This document shows positions 11,917 through 22,345 of a stretch of DNA of 64,000 nucleotides, in pieces (position 1 is the stretch's first letter; the number at the start of each line of letters is the position of its first letter). A program made the translations under genes and the position numbers. Source of the stretch: Proteles cristata cristata (Eukaryota > Chordata > Mammalia > Carnivora > Hyaenidae). Location of the stretch: the NCBI GenBank assembly GCA_017311185.1, contig JAESUZ010005537.1:186001-250000 (forward strand), in the 5' to 3' direction. Under the pieces are notes generated by a model, which was given only the letters and a program-made list of their open reading frames with translations, was not told the origin of the DNA and made no database searches.

Positions 11917-14900
11917 GTAAATATAATAATCTTTTAAGTTTTTGTTCATAGGCTTCTCTCTCTTTTTCTAGAAAACACATGCTAGTCCTTGAGAGGTTCA
12001 ATTTGAACCACCGTGAAAGGCAGAGTTCTGCTTTTCTCAGAGACAACATTCCTTTTTTATGCTGAGGATTTTGTAACTCGGCCATGCCCTTCCTATCAAG
12101 AGGCTCTGATTTGGTTGGCCCACAAGTTTATATGACATAGTCATATCTGCATCCCATGAAAAAATGTGCTTAAATTTCAATTGCATTTTCTGCTGAAAGT
12201 ATATGTTCTTTATAATTATTATTATACAATAAAACAAGAAAAATGATCAAAAGTACAATTCTTATATAATTTCATATTTTTTATTTTACCTTCCAATCAT
12301 ATTTCAATGTATACAACATATAAATTCATTTTTTAAAACTAAAAACAGTAGAAATTTCATAAGACTAATTTAATTTAGTTCCTATACATTTAAAAGCCTG
12401 TTCTAAATGTACACTTTTCTTACCATCTATAATATCATATATGAAAGAAACATTATTCTATGCTGATGTGCACCCTGAGAAGGTCATGGATATTTTAAAA
12501 GTAAAAGAGGCTAGGGTACATGACCGACTAAAGATCAGTTCAGAAGCATGTGTTCATTTTGAGAAGATTTAGAGTCATGGCTGAACAATGGCTTAACCTC
12601 TTCGATAAAAGCTGTTCACAGAAACCTACAAAGTCATATTTCCCACATTTCTGCCAGGAGAGGCATAGAATTTAGAGACCTGGGATTGTATCTTTCAGAA
12701 GTCAAGCTCTCCAGCACAGTTAATAGATTCTTTTTGAAATTTCCTCATCCTACTGTGGAATAAAAAAAAAATATCCTTCAAAGAGAAAATCTGTAATGGT
12801 TCTTTGTCAGGAAGGTCATGGATCGGATTTTTGCTTTAAAAAATATGACCCCCACACTCCTTGCTATCTTAAGGTTTTATGAATTAATGTTATTTTTTCT
12901 GTCCATAGTTCATGTCTCTAACATGATTTATGGTCAGTTTTCCTCAATGTTTGCTATAGAACTTGCTCCCGGTTACCTTCAATAAAAGAAAGGTCAGTTA
13001 ATAAAAAATGAGGTTAACATTATAATGACATTTTTTAACACTAAACACTAAACCCACTAAGAGAAGAGAATATTACTGAAACCAGCCAGAGATGTAACCA
13101 TGTAACAGAAAATCTGTAAGACGGGTAATCCACAGCAAGGTGACTAAAGCATTACTAGACTGGACCTTGGAATTTGAGTACAAAAATATTAGAATTTAGT
13201 TTCTGTGACTGCTTTTATATGATTTTATGATTTTTCCCAGCAACATGTGTGTGAGATACTGGAAAACTGATGTTATCAGGGTTCTCCTGCTGATGAGACA
13301 GGCTAAAAGAATTGAAGAACCCATCTGGAGTCTGTTAGGTCTTTCATATTCAAATTTCTATCAAAATTAGTAGGGACATTTCAATAATAACAGGAAATGT
13401 CCTCACAGCTGGTGGTACTTAAAGGAATATTGGATTTTGAATAAGTAGTCTGGGTTCAGTCACTTTTTAAAATGCTTTTACTTTAAGCAACTGATGCTAG
13501 TGCCTCATCTGCATGTGAGGTTATTAATGCCAGTTTTCAAGGGCCATTGTGAAGATTTCAGTAATTAAATGTTGAAATGTATGGTATGTGGTAGGAAACC
13601 CAGTAAGCCTTATGTAAGCCTGAAACTGTTTGTTAAAAATTAAGAAAAATATTATTACTTTATCAAAAAGGAGTTTTGACTTCTTGACCAGCTTACTGTA
13701 ACACAGCATTAGGGCATTTTGTCTCTTTAGAAACAAATAATTTTTATTTATATGAAGTTTACTCAGCAATACCTTAATTCATCTGTGAATCTTGTGATAT
13801 CAGTTGCATATCCACAACTTCTCCCTAACTTTTACCATAACCCTTTCCTAAGGCCTGTACCTCATTTGTTGCTGTTTCATTATTTCCTCAAGGTACATCC
13901 TGCATTTAATCATCTCGGAATTCATTCATAAAAGTGGCCACAGTCAATATACCCTGATGATCACATATGTGGAAACTAAAAGATGGTAATGGAGAAATGG
14001 GGTTTGAAACAAGGATAAGATTAGCCTTTCCCCAAGCTAACATATGAATTTTGATTGTATGTTCAGGGAAACAGTACTATTCTTCAAAGTGGCATTTCTT
14101 TGTTGAAGAGGGCATATTTTGCAGAGTTGATGATTCTTCATATATACAGAATGTACACACGTGGACTTTCATAAAATATGAATGATGCTCAATTTATAAC
14201 TGAATTTCAAAGTCAACATTTATTTTCGTAATTGCATATAACATGTTTATTCCATTCTGATTAGTAAATTAGTGAGACAGAAGTGGATGTCTCAAGACTT
14301 TTCACTTCAAACTCGGAGAAATCAAATTCAAAAATGGGAATTAAATGTAGGTTCTGGATGTTGTTATTTGTGCTTCTTGGACAAACTAGTTATTCCTCTA
14401 GGTCTCAATTTCTTTCTTCTCAAAATGTATAAAACATAGACTACCAAAAAATCTAAATATTAGAGAACAACTAAAAGGGCCTAAGAATGGTAGGTACTGG
14501 TCATATATTAGATTACTTCAATAGACAGAAACTAATTGCTTTTTAATGATGACATTTTCATAACTATATTGAATTAGGATTCATTAGCATGTGTTACAAA
14601 TTGGTATAATTTTTATAGTATTAGCAATAGTTATAGCTAAATTTATTAGAGATTTATTGTATACAAAGTAATTTTATGTACATTATTGCATTTGATTTCC
14701 AAACAAAGCTTATGAGGTTAATTAGTGAAATGAAAAATCAATACATAATTTTACAAATGTGAAAGAACTGATTTCATAAAATGATTTGATTTAAATCATA
14801 GACATAGAGTTAAGACAAGAACCCAGGAATTTTGGCCTTCAAATTTCAATATTTCAACCAAAATATGCTATAAGTTGTAATAATTTTTTAATTTGGGGGA

Positions 14901-15047
14901 AATAATTCTTAGAAGCTATGTTTCTCTCCCTAAATAAAGATAGCAAAATGGGAGAATGTTTAAGTTTGGTGAAGTGTCATCAATTACAAAGAAATAATTG
15001 TAGTAGAACTAAGATAATTTTTTTTCCCTATGGTTATTCTATACTAA
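11917..15047. other. Intergenic DNA, nothing recognised
   Basis: About 3.1 kb with no gene and no clear repeat. A weak MIR-like stretch may lie at about 14,640-14,770 (minus orientation), too decayed to annotate firmly. Confidence 0.5.
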
Positions 15048-15060
15048 CCCAGAAATGTTT

Positions 15061-15273
15061 TTATTTTTTTATGTTTATTTCTTTATTTTTGAGAGAGAGA
15101 GAGAGAGAGAACATAGGAGGCACAGAGAGAAAGGGAGAGAGAGAATCCCAAGCAGGCTCCACACTGTAAGCATAGAGCCTGATGTGGGGCTTGAACCCAT
15201 GAACCATGAGATCATGACCTGAGCCAAAATCAAGAGTTAGATGCTTAACCAACTGAGCCACCCATATATCCCC
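15061..15273 (-). mobile_element. CAN-type SINE, minus strand, with target duplication
   Basis: Full SINE plan on the minus strand. The flanking duplication CCCAGAAATGTTT is at 15,048-15,060 and again at 15,271-15,283, overlapping the last bases of the head. This shows insertion by L1-type target-primed reverse transcription. Confidence 0.95.
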
Positions 15274-15283
15274 AGAAATGTTT

Positions 15284-16739
15284 CCAGTTCTATACCCTAA
15301 AATAAATTTGTTGCATAGACAATCTAAGAATTCTGTATTCTTTTCTAATAAGTGATAACAATATTCATACATGAATTGGTATTTACTTTACAAGTCAACA
15401 TTTTATGTTCATATAGGAGGACAGACTGGAAACTGCGAATCAGAGCTCATGACCCAAAATGGATAGGGTGATCTGAAATGAGATGTTTAAATCACAAGAC
15501 AGAACACTTGAAATGCGAATGTATGTTGAATGCGTCTATCATATAAAATTCAACTCATATGTTGAATTTTATGCTATAAGATAAATATAGGATCTCAACC
15601 AATAAGATCCTGGTTTCCTTGTATTGTATTCTTTGACTGTATTCTATGTACTATAATAAAATGGGCAGGATAACAGTTGCTTTACACATTTTAAAATAAA
15701 AGTAGATCTTAAAGATAAAAGCTGAATATTAAAATTTTTCTGAGCTTCCTTATCCTCAGGAGAGGTTATTATAAAATCTGAATGGCATATCTATTTTTTA
15801 CCTTGTAAATCTTCTTCATACATAGGATATTTTACATCTTTACAGTTATTATTAGAACTCCAAATTAAATATCTATTAACAGTTCAATCATTATACCATC
15901 TGACTGTGGTCAAGGGAATTCTTAATAGCTTAAAAAACAAGAGCAATATCAACGTAGTACAATATATGGAACATTTTATTAGGTTGACAAAAACACAAAA
16001 ACAAAAACAAGAGAAGTTAACATTATACATACATACTTATGTGTACATATATAACATGTAATAGGTTTATTTATATTGAACTGTGATTTGTGCTGAATAA
16101 TCGCTATGGTTCTTCATAGGAAATTATGTTAGTAACGAAAGTGAATTAAAAGTTAAGAAAACAGACTTGTTTGAACGATATTTGAATTATACTTGTTGCT
16201 TTATATCAGTTTCAATGTTTTTTAAAATATACATAAACTTGGGATCATCAACACAAATTGAGCAAATAAATGAGAATTATTTCCTAAAACAATGCATTGA
16301 AAGAAGCGTCATCCCTCTTGTTTTCAAAAATAGTTTCTTACATTTCTTACTATGTATGTTTTCTTACAAAAGTGTACTAATTTACTCTATCTTCGCTCTA
16401 GTTTAGTTGCAGTAGTTCCCATTAAAAGGGAATTTTGCCATTAGAATATTCTTTTCTTTTCTAGAAAAAAATATAGATGTTAAGTCATTAGTATTGAACA
16501 ATAACAGTAGCTTCTTAAAACCACAAGATGGAAGGTAATGGTGTTCCCAGAACTGCCAGGAATATTGCTCTCTGTGATAGGTAGAATTGCAAGATATGCT
16601 CTAAGGTTCCCACTCTGGAATAGACACACTATATGATCCTTTCCCCTTGAGTGTGGTGAGAACCTGGGATCTGTTTATAGAGTCTCAGAAGGAGAAGATA
16701 AAGAATGTGGTGACAAAATTTTGAAGAGGGAATGGCTGT
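15284..16739. other. Intergenic DNA, nothing firmly recognised
   Basis: No gene. The part at about 16,570-16,690 may be a decayed LTR piece, but I cannot support a family. Confidence 0.5.
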
Positions 16740-17215
16740 AAATTTCCAAAACTTCTGAAGACAACAAACCATATGTTAAAGAAAACCTGAGACTCCAAAG
16801 TATGATTTTAACAAAATTAATCTATATAGTAACACAATAGAATAAAATTGCAAGAAGAGCAAAGACAAAAGAAATTTTAACATGCCCCTAGAGAAAAACA
16901 ACATAATATCTTCAAAGAAATAACAATACAACTTAAGTCTATTTTCTCAACAACAATGATAAAAGCTAGAAGACAAATTATATTTTTGAAGTGCTGAAAT
17001 AAAATAACTGTCAGTCTAGGAGTTTAAAGCTAAAAAAAAATTTCTTTTAGAATGAAAATGAGAAAAGTCATTTACAAACACACAAAATGAAAGAATTTAC
17101 CATAGTAGAAATGAAATAAACACTAAATATTGCTCTTTAAACAGTGAGGGAATAGAAGCTTGGAGATACAGGCAGAAATTAAGGCTATAAATATATTGGT
17201 GACTCCAAATATCAA
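16740..17215 (+). mobile_element. Ancient L1M/HAL1-like ORF1 3' fragment
   Basis: AGTGCTGAAATAAAATAACTG and the later GAAGCTTGGAGATACAGGC follow the 3' part of ORF1 in old L1M and HAL1 (half-L1) elements on the plus strand. It is strongly decayed and has no open frame. Borders approximate. Confidence 0.6.
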
Positions 17216-17370
17216 TTCTATTAATTCTAACACTGTTCTATTATTATATATAATATATTATAAATACATATTGTAATTTTTATAAAAATATAAACTATAG
17301 AAATTATAATCTTATAAATATTTTTATAAAAATATAAATTATATATAATATATATTCTATTAATTCTAAC
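17215..17370. repeat. AT-rich block flanked by a 17-bp direct repeat
   Basis: ATTCTATTAATTCTAAC occurs at 17,215-17,231 and again at 17,354-17,370. Between them is an almost pure A/T tract holding two copies of TTTTTATAAAAATATAAA. Likely slippage growth of an AT-rich spot, although the flanking repeat also has the form of a target duplication. Confidence 0.8.
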
Positions 17371-18160
17371 AATAATAATAGTAAAGTGTTGATGAGTTAA
17401 AATTCAAAATTAATATTCATAAGAACAGTGCATTGGGAAGGGTGAAGAAAGTAAAAGTGCCTGAAGTTTCTTGTTCTGTCTGGAATGAAGCACAAAACTT
17501 GTGGTTAACATAGACCAAAATAAGTCAAGATTCATAGTTTCATCTCTGCAATAACCACTAAAACAATGGTAAACAAGTTTAAAAGTTCTATGCTGTTTAC
17601 TCTGTGTTTGTCATGTTCTAGATAGATGAATTGCCTTTCTTTGCCCTGTTCTTTATTCCAGGAGGCTGACATTACATGGACATTCTTGCCCTTTGACCCT
17701 TGTTAGCTTTGGCTAACTGGCACTGGGATGAAATTTGAGATTAAAAGAATAGATTGGGTATATCTCCTAATTCAGTCTTTATGGCAGTTATTACATTCTA
17801 CTAAATGTGCACACTAGAGAGCTGTATTCAATGAGTCTAGGCTCCATTATCTCCTTTTCCTTTTTCACCTTTTAGCCTTCTGGAAGTCAGGGGGACCCAC
17901 AGAAAATAGACATGCCCTAGGTGCAATGAACTGGTCCTCCATTCATAGACACTGACTGCAGGTACAAGAATGAGCCCACCTGAGAGCATGTGCACCTGAC
18001 ACAGACCAGCAGTACAATGATCTGAGCCCAAGATAAATTGTTAACCCATAGAATGATTAGTTAATAAACTTCAGATCTTTAGGTACATTGGTACATAATG
18101 GGTATGAGGGAGTGCATGTGAGGTCATCAAGGGTGGTGGCAGGCAGGATTGGGTGGTTTG
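17371..18160. other. Unassigned sequence, possible decayed MaLR LTR
   Basis: The run from about 17,825 to 18,060, ending GATAAATTGTTAACCCATAG, recalls the 3' half of MLT1-type LTRs on the plus strand. I cannot confirm it by eye. No gene is present. Confidence 0.35.
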
Positions 18161-18228
18161 AAGGAGAGGAGACGAAGACAGAACACAAGCTGGGCATAGG
18201 TCGTAGCTGCAGTCCTGCTGAGATCCAG

Positions 18229-19762
18229 AGGGCAGTGAAGATATACCCAATGTCAGTCACCAGCGATAACCTGAGTCAACATGACGGGCTGGCCTGGATC
18301 AAGGAGTCTCTCTCTGTAGCAGAATCTGAGGAAAGTTAAACAGTTGTGCTCAGGGGCTGCCTATTGTCAGTTTATGGACAGGTTGTTTCCTGGCTCCATG
18401 GACTTGAAGAAGGTGAAATTCCAGGTTACGCTGAATACATCCAGAACTTAAAAATACTACCAGCAGTCTTAAAAGGATGTGTGTTGACAAAATAATTCCT
18501 ATGGACAAATTAGTGAAAGGAAAGTTTCAGGACAATTTTGAATTTGTTCAGTGGTTCAAGAAGGTTTTTTTGGGTTTTTTTTTTTTTTGGTTCTTGTTTT
18601 TTTGTTTTGTTTTGTTTGTTTTAGTTTATTTATTTATTTTGAGAGAGAGTAAAAGAATAAGATTTCAAGAGGGGGAAGGGCAGAGAGAGAGGGAGAGAAA
18701 GGATTCCAAGCAGGCTGGATGTGGGGCTCAGTCCCCAGAACTGTGATTATGACCTGAATCAATGTCAAGAGTCAGAGGCTTAACCTACTGAGCCCTCCAG
18801 ACACCTCTCAAGAAGTTTTATGATGCAAATTATGATGGAAAAGTCTATGAGTCTGTGAATGCCAGGACCAGATGGAGGAACTTCTGCGGGGCTCCCTCCT
18901 TTGTTGCTCCAGCTCTGAATAAACCCAGGAAATCTCTCAGCTCTAGCAGTGCAGCTCCACTGAGGCCCATTGCAACACTCAGAACTACTGCAGCCCTTAA
19001 AGCTGGCCCAGGTGTGGTGTGAAGGAATCCTGCTGTGGGCAACAGGGATGATGAACAGCTGAAGTATTGCAGCAGGTCAGTGTATTGAAACTTACCATTG
19101 AAGACCTGGAGAAAGAGAGAGACTTTTGCTTTGGAAAGCTAAGGAACATTGAATTAATTTAAAGGGAGGATGAGGGGAAAAAACAACCCTGTATTGCAGA
19201 GGATTGTGGACATTCTCTATGCCACATATGAAGGCTTTGTGATACCTGATGAAGGGGACCCATGGGAGGAGCAAGAAGAGTATCAGCAGCCTGGATCAGC
19301 AGAGGAGTATCCAAAGTCTTCACTCTAGGTCGCTTGCTTCACAGTAAAATCACCGTCCCCTCCCCCTCACCGCCTATTCAGTTCGTTTGTTTGGCAGAAT
19401 TCTGCAACTGTGAATTCTGGTACTGTTCAGCCCCTGATGTATTTGTATTGATTTGTTTCTGGTGGTAACTTCTCCTAAAAAGTGTGTCAAAACCAGGCAT
19501 TTTACGATAAAATTGTTGTGTAGTGCATGCTCTGTGTGGAATTCACGGATTCAGTGATTGACAATGCTAAAAAAATGCAAGGAACTAGCCATTGTTCAAA
19601 TAACAGTAGTGCTGTTACTCTTTTGTGGCCTTTTAGACTTTTGTTGCCCTAAAATTTCATTTTATTGGGAACTCATTTTCCACCTGGTCTTTCTTGACAA
19701 GGTTTCTTTTTCCACTTTAAGTAGTTTCTAAATAAAATTCTGTATTTCATGATAGAAAAAAA
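18229..19762 (+). pseudogene. MAPRE1: Processed pseudogene of MAPRE1 (EB1)
   Basis: The intronless sequence follows the whole EB1 reading frame. The calponin-homology domain has SVTSDNLSQHDGLAWI (from 18,250) and [20 protein letters not shown] (from 18,483). The linker, the EB-homology coiled coil and the EEQEEY tail (about 19,266-19,283) follow. EB1 binds growing microtubule plus ends. Disabling marks: the start codon is AGG at 18,229-18,231; a stop sits at 18,337-18,339; the normal stop after EEY is changed so the frame runs on to 19,326-19,328; there are frameshifts, and a SINE at 18,568-18,807. The 3' UTR is shortened, then ends with AATAAA at 19,731-19,736 and a short A run at 19,756-19,762, the signature of retrocopying. 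The 5' UTR may start somewhat upstream of 18,229. Confidence 0.93.
18568..18807 (-). mobile_element. CAN-type SINE inside the MAPRE1 pseudogene, with target duplication
   Basis: T-rich tail from about 18,568, (GA)n, then a tRNA-like head ending near 18,807. The host sequence TCAAGAAGGTTTT (18,556-18,568) is repeated as TCAAGAAGTTTTA (18,808-18,820). The EB1 frame resumes directly afterwards (TATGATGCAAATTATGATGG). The SINE therefore landed after the retrocopy formed. Confidence 0.95.
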
Positions 19763-19922
19763 GCCCTCAGTTTTAGAGTATTTTATTATGAAACTAAAGC
19801 TAACTGAGAGAGTAATTAATAATACTCAAATGCATTTAGGATCCTTGTGACAGTAGCAAAAGTGAAGAAAATATAATAGATTTTAGGAAGCAAAGGTCAT
19901 TTCCATATTGAAATTATTTTTT

Positions 19923-20136
19923 ATTAAATTTTTAATGTTTATTTATTTCTGAGACAGAGAGAGACAGATCATTAGAGGGGAAAGGGCAGAGAGAGGGAGA
20001 CACAGAATTGGAAATAGGCTTTCCATGCTCCAAGCCGCCAGCACAGAGCCCAACATGGGGCTCCAATTCACAAACCATGAGATGGTGACTTAAGCCAAAG
20101 TCTGACGCTTAACCTACTGAGCCACCCAGGTGCCCC
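19923..20136 (-). mobile_element. CAN-type SINE, minus strand, with target duplication
   Basis: Ends CACCCAGGTGCCCC at 20,123-20,136. The flanks TGAAATTATTTTTT (19,909-19,922) and TGAAAATATTTTTT (20,137-20,150) form a 14-bp target duplication with one mismatch. Confidence 0.95.
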
Positions 20137-20150
20137 TGAAAATATTTTTT

Positions 20151-21143
20151 CTGAGTAGATTTTGAATTAAGTTTATTATGTAAGGTTTAGGCGATGCCTC
20201 TTTGAATAATTAAATATCTCTACAATCTATTTTTTTCATCTTTAAAATGAAGTAGTTCAAGTAGAATGATCATCATCTCTAATATTCCATGCAGTTTTAT
20301 TGTAGCATATTCACCATTGGTGTTGATTTTTATGATGGACTTCTAAAACACAGTCCACTTGGAAAAGGTGCTGTGTTTCTGTGCCCCAGCTCTCCCTCTT
20401 GAATATAACTGAAGGGGTGTACCAAAATTTATGGCAAGAATAATTTTGTGTGACATCTATCTTTCTGCTAATAAAATAAGACTCTAACTCTTAAAAATTT
20501 GTACCAAGTTTTCAATTCCAAATAATTAAATCTGTGGATTTAAGATATGTTAATGGCAAGGTCAAAGAATATAGGAAAAGAGAAACTAGGCAGATACCAA
20601 ACACTTCTTGGAATTTACAGGAATCTTTGTTATGCTAAGTTAGCCTACTGGATCAAGTGTATTCCATTGGTTACTTATATTAGAATCACCAAGATGTTGT
20701 TAGAAATGTAGATATCTAGAGTCATTCTTTGATTTTCTGAATTGACATCTCTGAGTTTTCAGAATTATCATTGTGTTTCTGAACCTTTAGTGCATCTTTG
20801 GGTTACCTGTATTTTTAAGGTTCTAAAACTAAAATACAAATAAATATATTAGGTATAATATATGACTTTTAATTTATATGTTTGTAAAGAATTTACAGGT
20901 GGTCAAAAAAGCATGCTATGAAGAATACTTCTTCAATGAGCTTGTTATTAGTTTCATTAATTGATAAATCCTTGGTAATATACTCAGTATTATAGAATGT
21001 GCTTAATTGATATTTGTCATAGAATTGATGATTCATTTAGATCTATTATATTTTTCAGAATGGGCAAGATAGTATTTTTAATCTTAACATGGAATAATTT
21101 TATAATAGATATTATATCAACTATGTATATGTATATATATACA
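20151..21143. other. Intergenic DNA, nothing recognised
   Basis: AT-rich, no gene and no clear repeat, apart from a short TATATA tract immediately before the DNA transposon. Confidence 0.55.
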
Positions 21144-21699
21144 CAGTAAAACCTCGGTTTGTGAGTATAATTGGTTCTGGAAACATGCTTGTAATCCAAA
21201 GCACTTGTGTATCAAAGTTAATTTCCCCATAAGAAATAATGAAAGCCCAAAAATATTCATATAAAAATTATTACAATACCGTAACATAATACAAAATAAT
21301 AGATAAAATGCAAAATACAAAGAAAAATAAATTAACTTGTACTTAACTTTGAAGATCTTTGTGGCTGGTGTGAGAGAGACAAGAGATCAGAACGTTATTG
21401 TATAGGATGACTTTCACTATCACTAACGGAATCATTGCTATCTATTGGCTCAATAGACTCTTGTTCCTCTTGTGCAACTTTAACAAGGAACCTATCCAAT
21501 GCCACTTGCTTTTGCCTCTTTTTGAGGATTTTGCAATGAGCTATTGTATTGTCATTAAACAGATTCATCACTCACACTGCTATAGCTTTATTCAGGTGGT
21601 GCTTTTTGCAAAATTTGCATTGTTTCCCACATTTTACACATCTTCCTAATCTCATTTGAAGTGTAGAATTCCTCTGCCTTTTTCTCCTCTTCCCCTTCA

Positions 21700-21841
21700 G
21701 ATAAGATACAAATGTAGACTTAAGTCATGCAATTTTGGCCACTCTCATACCTTGTTCGTACTTCTCAATGATTTCCTTAACATCCACCATAACCATCTTG
21801 TTACTGCCTTTCTTTTCAACCTTTTTCTTCATGGGGGCCAT
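21700..21841 (-). pseudogene. Tigger-like transposase N-terminal remnant
   Basis: The minus strand from the ATG at 21,841 reads MAPMKKKVEKKGSNK followed by VDVKEIIEKYEQGMRVAKIA. This fits the first helix-turn-helix of pogo/Tigger transposases, the fold shared with CENP-B that binds the terminal repeats. The frame then breaks. The DDE catalytic domain is not visible, so the copy cannot mobilise itself. Confidence 0.75.
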
Positions 21842-22165
21842 TGTATACATTTGCACGGATGTTTACTACACCCCAGTATTAATACACTTTTGTCATATAC
21901 TATATTTAATGTAACTGACAATAAGGCAGCTGAGGAAAGGGTCTCAATCTGCAGGCAGCTTGACCTAGAATGAAGCAAAGCATTCCTGAGATTATCCTTG
22001 TGTGGAAAAGCAAAGGACTGTCTTTACGTGCTTTGAAGTGACAAAAAATACACTAGTGCCAGTTGTGGGCACCTTTCAATGTTCTGAAAAATGATTGATT
22101 TCTGCCAAACACTGTGGCCTGAGACCAAGCATTCGAACATGGGACATGATCACCCAAAATCCCAA

Positions 22166-22194
22166 AGAGAGAGAGAGAGGAGAGAGAGAGAGAA
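22166..22194. repeat. (GA)n microsatellite inside the Tigger-like element
   Basis: Short, nearly pure GA tract with one GG interruption. Confidence 0.95.
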
Positions 22195-22345
22195 AAGAAC
22201 CAGTTGCAATCATGCAGCATTCGTCATCATGCACTACTTGTATTGCAAGACATCGCTTGTTTATCAAGTTAAAATTTATTGGAAATGTTTGCTCATTGCA
22301 GAACACTCTTGCTGAACAAATTACTTGCAATCCAAGGTTCCTCTG

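Larger units (their letters stand above)
21144..22345 (-). mobile_element. Tigger-like (TcMar) DNA transposon, internally deleted
   Basis: The left end starts CAGTAAAACCTCGGTTTGTG at 21,144. The right end, read on the other strand, starts CAGAGGAACCTTGGATTGCA at 22,345. These are imperfect terminal inverted repeats of the CAGT...CTCGGTTT type found in Tigger/pogo relatives. At about 1.2 kb it is about half the length of an autonomous Tigger. A transposase start lies inside on the minus strand (21,841 downward). A TA target duplication is not clearly preserved. It is now a fossil cut-and-paste element. Confidence 0.85.

Noticed and set aside
18088..18339. 83-codon plus-strand frame as a possible small gene
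   Set aside because: Its second half is the N-terminus of the MAPRE1 retrocopy up to the premature stop at 18,337. The first half is upstream sequence read through by chance.
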